From: DATBGO01 sp963695645
GTDB taxonomy: Bacteria; Actinomycetota; Actinomycetes; Streptosporangiales; Streptosporangiaceae
Length of the DNA stretch: 64,000 nt
Direction of reading: 5' to 3'
Assembly (NCBI GenBank): GCA_963695645.1
Contig: CAVOHC010000007.1
Location: 124,001 to 188,000 of the forward strand
The position numbers were made by a program, and so were the translations under genes. This document shows, one piece after another, positions 1 through 7,979 of this stretch. The notes below the pieces were generated by a model. The model was not told the DNA's origin. It saw only the letters and a program-made list of their open reading frames with translations, and searched no databases. The first letter of the stretch is position 1; each line of letters starts with the position of its first letter.

Positions 1-503
1 CGTGAAACTGCCAGGCCAGCACGAGGCAGGCCGTGATCAGGCCGAGGAAGCCGATGCCGCCGAAGATGATGTGTAGCGTCCCGTGCCAGCTCGGGGTGAC
101 CGTGGGGCCGGGCGGGGTGCCGACCGGGAAGCCGTCAGCTGGGTCGGCGATGAAGAAACCGGCGCCGACGAGGCCAGCGGCATAGACACTGAGGAACCAG
201 CCGCTGGCGGCGTTCACCCGTTCTGCGCCGCTGGCGCACTACGCCGCCGGCCGCGGCGCCGACCATCAGCCCGGTGAGCACGAGCACCAGCACGTGGACC
301 CAGCCGAGGGCGCCGTTGGCGAGCAGGCTCCAGTCGTTATGGGCCAGGCTGAAGCCGGAGCGGGTGAGCGCCTCGGCCAAAGAGGCGGCGACATAGAACG
401 GCCCGGCGATCACGCCGTAGCCGAGCAGTGACTTGGTGACCCGCACGGGTGCGGGCGGGCAGTCGGCGGCCGGGCGGCCGTCCTGGATAGCTGCGGTGGG
501 CAT
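1..503 (-). pseudogene. DUF998 family membrane protein, frameshifted and cut by the left edge
   Basis: The gene reads leftwards from an ATG at 503 and is divergent from the TetR gene. The first 85 or so residues look like the start of the DUF998 family of small polytopic membrane proteins (KSLLGYG, GPFYV, DWSLLANGALGW, then a hydrophobic segment). In that frame the protein degenerates into Arg-rich sequence and stops at 135. The family match resumes in another frame between about 225 and 250 (AERVNAASGWFL, DPADGFPVGTPPG, SWHGTLHIIFGG) and stays open to base 1. One small indel therefore breaks the gene, or there is a base error. The substrate and role of DUF998 proteins are unknown. The shared intergenic operators suggest the neighbouring TetR protein controls it. 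Confidence 0.75.
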
Positions 504-528
504 TGGAGCGCTCCCGTCTAACTGAACT

Positions 529-571
529 GCACTGACCAGTGCATGCATGAAACGCTACTGTACGGTACAGT
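529..571. promoter_or_regulatory. Two perfect inverted repeats, probable TetR operators
   Basis: GCACTG-AC-CAGTGC lies at 529-542 and ACTGTAC-G-GTACAGT at 557-571. Both sit in the 88 bases between the divergent DUF998 and TetR starts. The position and dyad symmetry fit autoregulation by the TetR protein at 592. The two sites differ in sequence, so they may bind the protein with different affinity, or one may serve something else. Confidence 0.6.
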
Positions 572-591
572 TCAGCGTCAAGGAGGTTCTC

Positions 592-1221
592 ATGGCTGGC
601 CGGAAAAGCGCACTGATCCTCGACACCGCGCGGCAGATGTTCCTGGAGAGGGGCTACGACGCGACGAGCCTCGACGATGTCGCCGCTGCGAGCGGCGTCT
701 CGAAGACCACCGTCTACAACAACTTCGACGACAAGGAGAGCCTGTTCAGCGAGGTCGTGCTCTCGGTCACCGAGCGCGCGGAGAAGATCATCTCGGAACT
801 GGGCGCCACCCTCAGCGGGGACGAGCCGGTAGCCGGACGGCTGACCGCAGTCGCCCGCGCCCTGGCCTACGGCGCGCTCAATCCAGCCGTCGTGCAGCTG
901 CGGCGGCTAGCCATTTCCGAAGCCCTGCGATTCCCCGACATCGTCACTGCATACTGGGACCGCGCTCCGGCGCTAACACTGGCCCTTCTCACCGAATCGT
1001 TCACGCAGATGGCCGCCCAGGGCGAGCTGGACACCGACGATCCCGCGGCGGCGGCAGCGCTTTTTGCCTACGCAGTCCTGGGCTTGTACCAGGACCAGGC
1101 ACTCCTGCAGCCCAGCCGCCCGCTGACCCGCGCCGACCTCGACGACCACATCAGCAAAATGGTCACCGCGTTCCTGCGGGCCTACGCGCCGACCGCACAC
1201 CCCCAGGCCGTATCCCGGTAA
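592..1221 (+). CDS. TetR/AcrR family transcriptional regulator
   Basis: This 209-residue one-component repressor has a TetR helix-turn-helix near residues 10-55 (DTARQMFLERGYDATSLDD, SGVSKTTVYNNFDDKESLF). The rest is a helical ligand-binding domain of normal family length. I chose the ATG at 592 over the in-frame one at 547 because AAGGAGG sits seven bases upstream and because the 557-571 palindrome would otherwise lie inside the gene. It is transcribed away from the DUF998 membrane gene with two inverted repeats between them, the usual layout for a repressor controlling itself and its neighbour. The ligand cannot be read from sequence. Confidence 0.93.
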   Translation: MAGRKSALILDTARQMFLERGYDATSLDDVAAASGVSKTTVYNNFDDKESLFSEVVLSVTERAEKIISELGATLSGDEPVAGRLTAVARALAYGALNPAVVQLRRLAISEALRFPDIVTAYWDRAPALTLALLTESFTQMAAQGELDTDDPAAAAALFAYAVLGLYQDQALLQPSRPLTRADLDDHISKMVTAFLRAYAPTAHPQAVSR

Positions 1222-1362
1222 CCAGAACTCAGATCTCCGCGCACTGTCGCGATTGTCCACCTTGAGGACTGCCTGCCTCCGGGAAACGCAGCCGCAGATT
1301 ACTCTCATCTGCGTCCCGGCGCCGACCCCTGTAACGCGGCCACCGGCGCTTAGAACGGCGGC

Positions 1363-1437
1363 AACCTCCAGGCACTGCGCGATAAACCAGTCCTCTTCCT
1401 GGTGCAGTGCTGCTTCCTGGTGCAGTGCTGCGGTCAG
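1363..1437 (-). pseudogene. HicB-family antitoxin N-terminal fragment
   Basis: The minus-strand translation reads LTAALHQ, then EEDWFIAQCLEV, which matches the first strand-turn-strand of HicB antitoxins and UPF0150 proteins (consensus like LTAVIHREGDWYVAQCPEV). An 18-base duplication inserts an extra ALHQEA copy. After CLEV the similarity is lost. There is no helix-turn-helix or other C-terminal domain and no HicA toxin next to it, so this is a relic of a toxin-antitoxin locus. Confidence 0.5.
1396..1431. repeat. 18-base tandem duplication (2 copies)
   Basis: TTCCTGGTGCAGTGCTGC occurs at 1396-1413 and again at 1414-1431 with no change. It lies inside the HicB-like fragment and adds six codons to it. 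Confidence 0.9.
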
Positions 1438-1570
1438 GGTGCGCGCCGGAACGGCTGGCAATCGCGCTTTGTTCGCTAGGCACCGCCTGCAGAACATGGT
1501 TCTGGGCGAGAGGTTGGTGCTCAGGCCCTCGCTCGCTGTCGGCGATGGACCTGCCGCGGGCGTCACGTTT

Positions 1571-1627
1571 GTCAGTGCACGTCGCGGCTGTCAGTGCACG
1601 TCGCGGCTGTCAGTGCACGTCGCGGCG
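1571..1627. repeat. 19-base tandem triplicate over a stop codon
   Basis: A 19-base unit beginning GTCAGTGCACGTCGCGGC is repeated at 1571-1589, 1590-1608 and 1609-1627; only the last base of the third copy differs. Read on the minus strand, the rightmost copy supplies the last codons and the TGA stop of the ABC permease, so the other two copies lie just downstream of that gene. Confidence 0.95.
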
Positions 1628-2380
1628 CAGGCTGCGGATCAGCCCGAGTGTCAGGGGCAATGCGATCCACAGGAGAGAGGAGGTCGCGATCTGGCCGCCG
1701 TGGCCGGCCCCTTGGCCGTATAGGACCCAGCCGTAGGTCTGGCCGGTGTTGACCCAACGCCCGGCTGCTTGCAGCGCCGGGATCATGAGCAGGCTGAACG
1801 CGCCGGCGAGTGCGAAGTAGGTGACGACGGCGACGGCGGTGTTATGCAGCAGGGTGCCGAACGCGATGCCGATGGCCCCGGTGAGCAGGATGAACGCGAT
1901 GAAGCCTGCCAGTTGGGGCCAGTCCCAGCCCGCGGTGATGTGGCGGCCAGCGGCGTGGGCGGCCAGGATGACTGCCTGGGCGGCCAGGAATGCGAAGCCT
2001 GCGCCGGCCAGGCAGATGGCCTGCCCGGTGAGGACTTTGGCGGCCAGGACACGGCCGCGGCGGGGTTCTTGGGTGAACGTGGTCATCGCGGTCCGCTGGC
2101 TCCATTCGGCGGTTATGGCGAGCATCAGCACGACCGGGAGCAGCCGGGTCAGGCCGAGCCCGGCCCAGGCGAGGTAGGAGGCGCGGGACTGGGTAATGTC
2201 GCGGGGGAACAGCAGTGGGACCGCCAGGGCACCGATGGTGGTGACGGCGGTGGCGGCCAGGAGCCAGCGGATGGCACGGGTGGCGATGGTCTTTTGCCAT
2301 TCTGCCCGCAGCAGCCGGGTGAACGGGATCGGGAGGGACTGTGCCGCGCCTGCCGGGCGGGCGCGCATGGTGGTGGTCAT
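1610..2380 (-). CDS. ABC-2 type transporter permease
   Basis: This 256-residue integral membrane protein has about six hydrophobic segments. It has the short cytosolic N-terminus followed by the LLRAEWQKTIATRAIRWLL motif typical of ABC-2 permeases partnered with DrrA/BcrA-type ATPases. Its ATG overlaps the stop of the ATPase gene by four bases, so the two are translationally coupled and probably form one exporter. The last codons lie in a 19-base repeat unit, so the C-terminus may be polymorphic. The substrate is unknown; the neighbouring two-component system and DHA2 exporter suggest antibiotic or peptide resistance. Confidence 0.9.
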   Translation of the reverse strand: MTTTMRARPAGAAQSLPIPFTRLLRAEWQKTIATRAIRWLLAATAVTTIGALAVPLLFPRDITQSRASYLAWAGLGLTRLLPVVLMLAITAEWSQRTAMTTFTQEPRRGRVLAAKVLTGQAICLAGAGFAFLAAQAVILAAHAAGRHITAGWDWPQLAGFIAFILLTGAIGIAFGTLLHNTAVAVVTYFALAGAFSLLMIPALQAAGRWVNTGQTYGWVLYGQGAGHGGQIATSSLLWIALPLTLGLIRSLRRDVH

Positions 2381-3312
2381 CGGAGCACCTCCGGGATGGG
2401 TGCCTCGCCGCCGGTGCGGGTCGCGGGGCTGGTCAGGGTGAAGAAGAGGTCTTCCAGGTCGGCGTGCTGTGCTGGCCGGAGCTCGAGAAGGGGGAGCCCG
2501 GCGGTGGCGGCGAGCGCGGAGATCTGTGCGGCGCTGACGCCGGTGCTGGTGTCGACGTTCAGCGTGCCGCCAGGTGCTGGGGTGAACGACACGGCGTGCT
2601 GGGCCAAAAGCCGCCGCAGTGCCGCCTGGTCACCTGCGCGCACGACTAGGCCTTGTGACGCCAGCAGGTCGCTTAGCGCACCGGCGGCGACGATCCGGCC
2701 GGCCTTGATTACCACCAGGTAGTCGGCGGTGGCCTGCACCTCGGCCAGCAGGTGGCTGGACAACAGCACCGTGCCGCCCCGGCCGGCGAAGTCGCGCAGC
2801 AGGCCGCGAATCCAGGCGATGCCCTCCGGGTCGAGGCCAGTGGCGGGCTCATCGAGGATCAGCACGGTTGGCTCGGCGATGAGGGCCTGCGCCAGCCCGA
2901 GCCGCTGGCGCATCCCGAACGAGTAGGTGCCTACCCGTCGGCCGGCCGCGCCAGTCAGGCCGACGGCGTCCAGCATCTGGTCGACGCGGCGCGATGGCAT
3001 TCCCGTCATGGTCGCGGCAATGCGCAGCGTGGCGCGGCCGGTGCGCCCGGCGTGTAGTGCGGAGGCGTCCAGCAAGGTACCGGCGACCCGCGCCGGGTTG
3101 GGCAGGTCGGCGAACGGCTGCCCGGCGATGATGGCCTGCCCGGCGTCGGGACGGGTCAGGCCGGTGAGCGCGCGCAGGGTAGTTGTCTTCCCGGCACCGT
3201 TGGGGCCGAGAAACCCGGTGACGGTGCCTTGCTGGCAGGTGAAGGTCACCTCCTCCACCGCGACGATCGGCCCGTACCGCTTGGTGAGGCTGGTGACCGA
3301 GATCATGTTCAT
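2377..3312 (-). CDS. ABC transporter ATP-binding protein (DrrA/BcrA type)
   Basis: This 311-residue ABC ATPase has Walker A GPNGAGKT at residues 36-43, a variant signature SFGMRQ near 131 (instead of LSGGQ), Walker B VLILDEP near 150 and the switch histidine in LLSSHLL. The family C-terminal extension ends in LEDLFFTLT, the motif typical of single-domain exporters. The reading frame opens further upstream, but I start at the ATG at 3312, just before the conserved SVTSLTKRYG; the ATG at 3306 is also possible. It is transcribed first, with the permease overlapping its stop. A divergent sensor kinase starts about 200 bases away and may control this exporter. Confidence 0.9.
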   Translation of the reverse strand: MNMISVTSLTKRYGPIVAVEEVTFTCQQGTVTGFLGPNGAGKTTTLRALTGLTRPDAGQAIIAGQPFADLPNPARVAGTLLDASALHAGRTGRATLRIAATMTGMPSRRVDQMLDAVGLTGAAGRRVGTYSFGMRQRLGLAQALIAEPTVLILDEPATGLDPEGIAWIRGLLRDFAGRGGTVLLSSHLLAEVQATADYLVVIKAGRIVAAGALSDLLASQGLVVRAGDQAALRRLLAQHAVSFTPAPGGTLNVDTSTGVSAAQISALAATAGLPLLELRPAQHADLEDLFFTLTSPATRTGGEAPIPEVLR

Positions 3313-3507
3313 GCTTGAAGCGTGCTTGTGGCAGGTGGCCTGGCACATCGGCCGGGCGGCCACGATGCCGGTCCGGCCGTCGGGCCTGCCGTGGGGCCAG
3401 ACGGCCGGCTTTCGCCGGTGGTAGCCGGGCCGGGCCTGCTACTTTCGTCGATGCAGCCGGGACGATTGGCCGTATCGGGTTCCGGCACATGTTTCTAGGC
3501 TGGAAAT

Positions 3508-4686
3508 ATGGCTGAGCGTAGGCCACGCGACCGGCGGGACGTGGTCGCGGACGCGGGCTGGGTGGCGCTGTCTGTGGCCGGCGGCCTGCTGTTCCTGATC
3601 ATCAAACCGGGCCTACGCGGCGCGGGCCTGCTGCCTGGGCCCCATGCGCTGGCCGTCGCCATCGAGGTCGGGCTTGGCGGGGCCGCGTGCGCGGCGCTGT
3701 GGTTCCGCCGGCGGTGGCCGGCCGGGATCGCGGTGGCGATGCTGGTCCCGTTCGTGGTGTCGCTGCTGGCGGGGGCGGCCGTCCTGCTGGCGGTGCTCAA
3801 CGTCAGCATCCGCAGGCGGGCCGACGTCGCCCTGGCCATCGCCGGCCTGTACCTGATCGCCTTTCCGGGCTACTACGTGCTGTGGTATAGCCGGTACCCG
3901 TTGTGGGCGGCGTGGCTGTGGGCGGTGACCGAGTTCGCCGCTGTGGTGGCCTGGGGCATGTACATCCGGGCCCGCCGACAGCTCCTTGCCTCACTGCGCG
4001 AGCAGGTGGCCCACGCCAAGGCGGCACAGAAACTGCTGGCCGAGCAGGCGCGGCACGCCGAACGGACTCGGATCGCGCAGGAGATGCACGACGTGCTCGG
4101 CCACCGTATATCGCTGATGGCCCTGCACGCCGGGGCATTGGAAGTCCGGCCGGACCTGCCGCCCGCCCGGGTGGTCGAAGCCGCCGGGCTGATTCGCGCG
4201 ACCGCCCGGCAGGCGCTGGAGGAACTGCGGGGCGCCATCGGGGTCCTCCGCGGTGCCGCCGATGACGGTCAGGCACCGCTCGCTCCGCAGCCGTCCCTGG
4301 GCGACATCACCCGGCTGGTGCAGGAGACCCGCCAGGCGGGCATGGATGTCGCTCTGGACATGCAGGTGGACATGCCGGAGGCAGCGTCAGGAACGCTCGG
4401 CCGTGATACCTACCGGATCGTGCGGGAAGCCCTGACTAACGCAAGCAAGTACGCCAGCGGCGCTAAGGTCGCCGTGTCGGTCGCCGGCCGCCCCGGCCAG
4501 GGCCTGCAGGTCACGGTCCGCAACCCGCTGCCAGACCGGCCTGAGCGCGAGCCCCCCTTGCCCGGAACCGGGACGGGACTGGCCGGCCTGGCCGAACGAG
4601 TCGCTGTTGCCGACGGCACCGTCTCCTACGGCCCGGATCCGGCCGGGGACTTCGTCCTGAGCGCGGCGCTGCGATGGCCGGCATGA
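3508..4686 (+). CDS. NarL-type sensor histidine kinase
   Basis: The protein has 392 residues. Five hydrophobic segments fill residues 1-155, followed by a coiled linker and a HisKA_3 dimerisation domain with the phospho-accepting histidine at about residue 194 (AQEMHDVLGHRIS). A HATPase domain follows (REALTNASKYA as the N-box, GTGTGLAGLAERV as the G-box). There is no extracellular sensor domain, as in the intramembrane-sensing or DesK-like kinases that watch membrane-active antibiotics. The stop overlaps the start of the response regulator gene, so the pair is co-translated. The divergent ABC exporter on its left is the likely target. Confidence 0.93.
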   Translation: MAERRPRDRRDVVADAGWVALSVAGGLLFLIIKPGLRGAGLLPGPHALAVAIEVGLGGAACAALWFRRRWPAGIAVAMLVPFVVSLLAGAAVLLAVLNVSIRRRADVALAIAGLYLIAFPGYYVLWYSRYPLWAAWLWAVTEFAAVVAWGMYIRARRQLLASLREQVAHAKAAQKLLAEQARHAERTRIAQEMHDVLGHRISLMALHAGALEVRPDLPPARVVEAAGLIRATARQALEELRGAIGVLRGAADDGQAPLAPQPSLGDITRLVQETRQAGMDVALDMQVDMPEAASGTLGRDTYRIVREALTNASKYASGAKVAVSVAGRPGQGLQVTVRNPLPDRPEREPPLPGTGTGLAGLAERVAVADGTVSYGPDPAGDFVLSAALRWPA

Positions 4687-5381
4687 CCGGCGCTATCGGC
4701 CAATCTGGCACCACCCGGCCCTTGAGGGTGCTGCTGGTCGACGATGATCCGCTTGTCCGCGCGGGGCTGAGGACCATTCTGTCATCCGGCGGCGACCTGG
4801 ACGTCATTGGCGACGCAGGCGATGGCGCCGCCGCCATCACGGCCGTCCGCGCTCATCGCGTGGACGTGGTGCTGATGGACGTGCGCATGCCTGGCGTCGA
4901 CGGGATCGCCGCGACCAAGCAGATCACTGCGCTGCCCGAACCGCCGAAAGTGATTGTGCTGACTACATTCCATCTTGACGAGTACGTGTTCGGCGCGCTT
5001 CGGGCCGGGGCAAGCGGGTTCCTTCTGAAAGACACCCCTCCGGCCGACATCGTCGGCGCGGTGCGCCTCGTCGCCGCCGGCGACGCCATGCTGTCACCAT
5101 CGGTCACCCGCACGGTGATCGACCACTACAGCGCCGACACCACTGCGGCCCGCCGTGTAGCCGCGGAGAAAGCGCTTAAGCTGCTCACGGAGCGCGAGCG
5201 CGAAGTCGCCGCAGCGGTCGGGCGCGGCCAGTCCAACGCTGAGATCGCCGCCCGCCTGTACATGAGCGAGGCAACCGTCAAGGCCCACGTATCCCGCATC
5301 CTGACCAAGCTGGACGCGGCCAACCGCGTACAAGTGGCGATCACGATGCACGACGCCGGCCTTGATGAGCCGTCGGCTTAG
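4683..5381 (+). CDS. LuxR/NarL-family response regulator
   Basis: An N-terminal receiver domain carries the acidic pair DDD (VLLVDDDPL), the phospho-acceptor aspartate in VVLMDVRMPG, the Thr of VLTTF and the Lys of LLKD. It is followed by a LuxR helix-turn-helix (LTEREREVAAAVGRGQSN, SEATVKAHVSRIL). The ATG at 4683 overlaps the kinase TGA as ATGA; an in-frame ATG at 4674 is an alternative. It is the cognate partner of the preceding kinase and probably regulates the nearby exporter genes. A strong hairpin follows at 5411-5432. Confidence 0.93.
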   Translation: MTGAIGQSGTTRPLRVLLVDDDPLVRAGLRTILSSGGDLDVIGDAGDGAAAITAVRAHRVDVVLMDVRMPGVDGIAATKQITALPEPPKVIVLTTFHLDEYVFGALRAGASGFLLKDTPPADIVGAVRLVAAGDAMLSPSVTRTVIDHYSADTTAARRVAAEKALKLLTEREREVAAAVGRGQSNAEIAARLYMSEATVKAHVSRILTKLDAANRVQVAITMHDAGLDEPSA

Positions 5382-5410
5382 AACGAGCTGCGAGCCGGGC
5401 CAGTCCAGGA

Positions 5411-5432
5411 CACCTATTGCAGCCAATAGGTG
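5411..5432 (+). terminator. Perfect stem-loop after the two-component operon
   Basis: CACCTATTG-CAGC-CAATAGGTG gives a perfect nine-pair stem with a four-base loop, 30 bases past the response regulator stop. There is no T-run, which is common for actinobacterial terminators. Confidence 0.65.
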
Positions 5433-5673
5433 CAGCTGCTTATGGACAAACCTGGTGCCCGGCGCTTTCATAAGAAACAGCCGGGTGGAGGGCAAACCCA
5501 GGTCACGCCAGCTGGCCTACCGGGATCCGCTGTGGCACGATGCCAGTAATCCCGAGCGCATCCCGGGTGGCCCGGTCTGCATCGGCGGCCCATTCGCGAT
5601 CGACCGCCCAGTCGGACTTCGCCGACACCCTGGTGACGGTGTGCTTGCCGGTCAGGTGGGGCAGGGTTGGGTC

Positions 5674-7221
5674 ATGACTTTGGGTACAGCGCGCAGTCAG
5701 CGGCTTACCCTGGCTGTGGCGTGCACCGCTCAGATCATGATGGTGCTTGATGTCATGATCGTAAGCGTCGCCCTCCCGTCTTTGCAGCACGAGCTTCACC
5801 TGTCGCCCGCGGGCCTGGAATGGGTGGTGAGTGCCTATGCTCTGGCCTTGGCCGCGCTGATTCCAACGGGTGGTGCGCTGGGCGACCATTTTGGGCGCAA
5901 GCGTCTTTTCATGGGCGGGGTCTGCTTGTTCACGGTTGCCTCGGTCGGCTGTGCTCTTTCGGTTTCCGGTGGAATGCTGATCGGTTTCCGGGTGATCCAG
6001 GGAATCGGTGGCGCCGTCATGTCATCTTTGACCCTTTCACTGATCGCCGAGGCCTATCCGCCGGAGGCCAGGACCGGCCCCATCGGGCTGTGGGCCGCGG
6101 TCAGCGGCCTGGCCGTCGCGGGCGGCAGCGTGGCTGGCGGCCTGCTGCTCAGCGTGTTCCCGTGGTCATCGATCTTTTGGGTTAATGTCCCGATCGGGAT
6201 AGTGACCGTGGTTATCTCGCAGGTCGCGGTCGCGGATTCCAGGGAACCTGTACCCCGCCCCTTCGATACCGGCGGGGTCGCGCTGAGCGCTTGCGGCTTG
6301 CTGTTGCTGACCTTCGGATTTGTCGAGTCCTCCGACGTCGGCTGGCATTCGCTGGCCGTGGCCGCCTGTGTCGCCGCCGGCGCAGCGGTCCTTGTCGTTT
6401 TCTTTGTGTGGGAGCACCGGGCCGCGTCACCGATGGTTCCCCCGGGATTGCTGCGAACCCCGAGCTTCAGATGGGCCTGTGCCGTGTACCTTTTGGCCTA
6501 CCTTGCTTTCTCGGGATTCATCTACTACTTGACGCTCTTTTTCCAGAACATTGACCGATGGTCGGCGCTGCGCACCGGCCTGTCCTGGCTTTTTTTCTGC
6601 ATCCCGTACTTCGTTGTGGCCCAGTCCGGCAAGCGGGTCCAGCAGCGGCTGCCGGTGGCGTCGGCTGTGGGGCTGGGGTGCCTGATCGCCGCCGCGGGCA
6701 TGCTGGGCATGAGCCAGCTGAAGCAGGCGACGCCGTTTGCCTGGCCGGCTGCGTGCTACGTCCTGGTGGGAGTGGGCTTCGCCCTCATGGTCCCGGCGGG
6801 TTCATCCGCGGCGATGGCCGGCGTTCCGGCGGGGTCATCGGGGATCGGCTCTGGCCTGTTCAATGCCTGCCGTCAGATCGGCACTGCCACGGGCCTGGCC
6901 ATCTTGGGATCCATCGGCGCCGGCGTGACGCTGGCCAGCTGGCATCACCAGGCCGGCACTTTCCCCGCAGCCGGGCAACAGCGGGCCGCCCAGGTTGGCA
7001 CCGAGGTGGCCGGCGGTGAGGTGCATGCGGCCGCCGCATACGTAGGCGGGTACGCGCATGATCCGGCGGTGACCTCATTTCTCCAAGGCTTCGAGTCCGC
7101 CCTGCTCGTGGCCGGGGCGGTCCTGGCGACCGCCGGGATTGTGGGCTTCCTGGGCTTGCGGCACCTCCGGGGCCCCAAATCACGGCAACGCCAGCTGACC
7201 GATGTGAAGATGAGCAGGTAA
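5674..7221 (+). CDS. DHA2-family MFS multidrug exporter
   Basis: This 515-residue transporter has the 14-helix layout of the EmrB/QacA (DHA2) group of proton-driven drug exporters. Motif A is visible as GALGDHFGRKR after TM2, and the antiporter-type motif C region lies in TM5 (GLAVAGGSVAGG). The frame is open from 5362, but the membrane protein begins at the ATG at 5674 (MTLGTARSQRLTLAVACTAQ), with purine-rich GGGCAGGG upstream. The long upstream extension is not conserved-looking. The gene follows a two-component pair and an ABC exporter, which makes this end of the window resistance-like. The substrate is unknown. Confidence 0.92.
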   Translation: MTLGTARSQRLTLAVACTAQIMMVLDVMIVSVALPSLQHELHLSPAGLEWVVSAYALALAALIPTGGALGDHFGRKRLFMGGVCLFTVASVGCALSVSGGMLIGFRVIQGIGGAVMSSLTLSLIAEAYPPEARTGPIGLWAAVSGLAVAGGSVAGGLLLSVFPWSSIFWVNVPIGIVTVVISQVAVADSREPVPRPFDTGGVALSACGLLLLTFGFVESSDVGWHSLAVAACVAAGAAVLVVFFVWEHRAASPMVPPGLLRTPSFRWACAVYLLAYLAFSGFIYYLTLFFQNIDRWSALRTGLSWLFFCIPYFVVAQSGKRVQQRLPVASAVGLGCLIAAAGMLGMSQLKQATPFAWPAACYVLVGVGFALMVPAGSSAAMAGVPAGSSGIGSGLFNACRQIGTATGLAILGSIGAGVTLASWHHQAGTFPAAGQQRAAQVGTEVAGGEVHAAAAYVGGYAHDPAVTSFLQGFESALLVAGAVLATAGIVGFLGLRHLRGPKSRQRQLTDVKMSR

Positions 7222-7442
7222 AGCAGGGACTGCCGCCGTGCGCCCGATGCTTCCACATGCTGCGCAGTTCCTGCAGGTCAGCGCGCTGGTCCAGCCTCCG
7301 GACACGGAAGGCCAAAGGTGGTACGCGAACAGGTACAGGGAAGCAGTCTGCCCGGATGCCACGCCTCCGATGTGGGCAGGCCCGGCGGAAATCCCCGTCG
7401 CGGGGTGAAACTTTTCCGGCCCGGGGGGGCGACAGTTAGGGC

Positions 7443-7979
7443 ATGGACAGCCGCCCGGGCGACGAGGCGCTGCTTCTGGCTGTGGCCGGACGTGACATGG
7501 GCGCCTTCCGCATGCTTTACGAGCGCCACGCGGGCTGGCTTGCTATCCGGCTTGCCCGGCGGTGCAACGACCGGGACCTTGTGGCGGACGCGGTCCAGGA
7601 CGCGTTCGTCGCCGTCTGGCAGAGACCGGAGGGCTTTCGCGGCGACGGCGACATCGCGGCGTGGCTGTGGGGGATCGCGATCCGGCGGCTGGTGAGCCGC
7701 CTGCGGGCCGGCGGCAGCGTCGCTGCCGTGTTCGGGCAGGCCGAGGCCGCGCCGGCCGCGGAAGACCAGGTGCTGCTGTCGGTCGAGTACGGCGATATCG
7801 GCCAGGCGCTGGCCCGGCTGTCGCCGGAGATGCGCGCCGTCATCCAGGCCGTGGTGCTGGACGGGCTGTCCGCCAGGGAGGCGGCGCAGTTGCTGCGCGT
7901 GCCGGTGAGCACCGTGAAGACAAGGCTGTACCGGGCCAAGGCGCACCTGCGGGCCGCCCTGGCGGAGGGATCGTCATGA
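7443..7979 (+). CDS. ECF-type RNA polymerase sigma factor
   Basis: This 178-residue group 4 sigma factor has region 2 at residues about 20-80 (FRMLYERHAGWLAIRLARR, DAVQDAFVAVWQRPEGF) and region 4 at about 115-165 (LSPEMRAVIQAVVLDGLSAREA, VPVSTVKTRLYRAK). There is no C-terminal extension. Its TGA overlaps the ATG of a zinc-finger anti-sigma gene. Then come an ABC ATPase and two membrane proteins with near-zero spacing, so the sigma factor probably turns on its own operon, including the exporter, when the anti-sigma factor is inactivated. Confidence 0.92.
   Translation: MDSRPGDEALLLAVAGRDMGAFRMLYERHAGWLAIRLARRCNDRDLVADAVQDAFVAVWQRPEGFRGDGDIAAWLWGIAIRRLVSRLRAGGSVAAVFGQAEAAPAAEDQVLLSVEYGDIGQALARLSPEMRAVIQAVVLDGLSAREAAQLLRVPVSTVKTRLYRAKAHLRAALAEGSS

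Larger units (their letters stand above)
1222..1609. other. Intergenic stretch with a HicB fragment and repeats
   Basis: No intact gene is seen between the TetR gene and the ABC permease, which ends at 1610. The stretch holds a HicB-like fragment on the minus strand (1363-1437), an 18-base tandem duplication inside that fragment, and the first copies of a 19-base triplicate at its right end. It looks like decayed sequence. Confidence 0.5.

Noticed and set aside
1390..1630. Short direct repeats considered as a CRISPR array
   Set aside because: Repeat units of 18-19 bases are directly adjacent with no spacers, and no cas gene is present.
1769..2722. A 317-residue plus-strand open frame, Gly/Gln/Asp-rich
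   Set aside because: It is antisense to the ABC permease and ATPase genes, which have clear family motifs; high GC opens such shadow frames.
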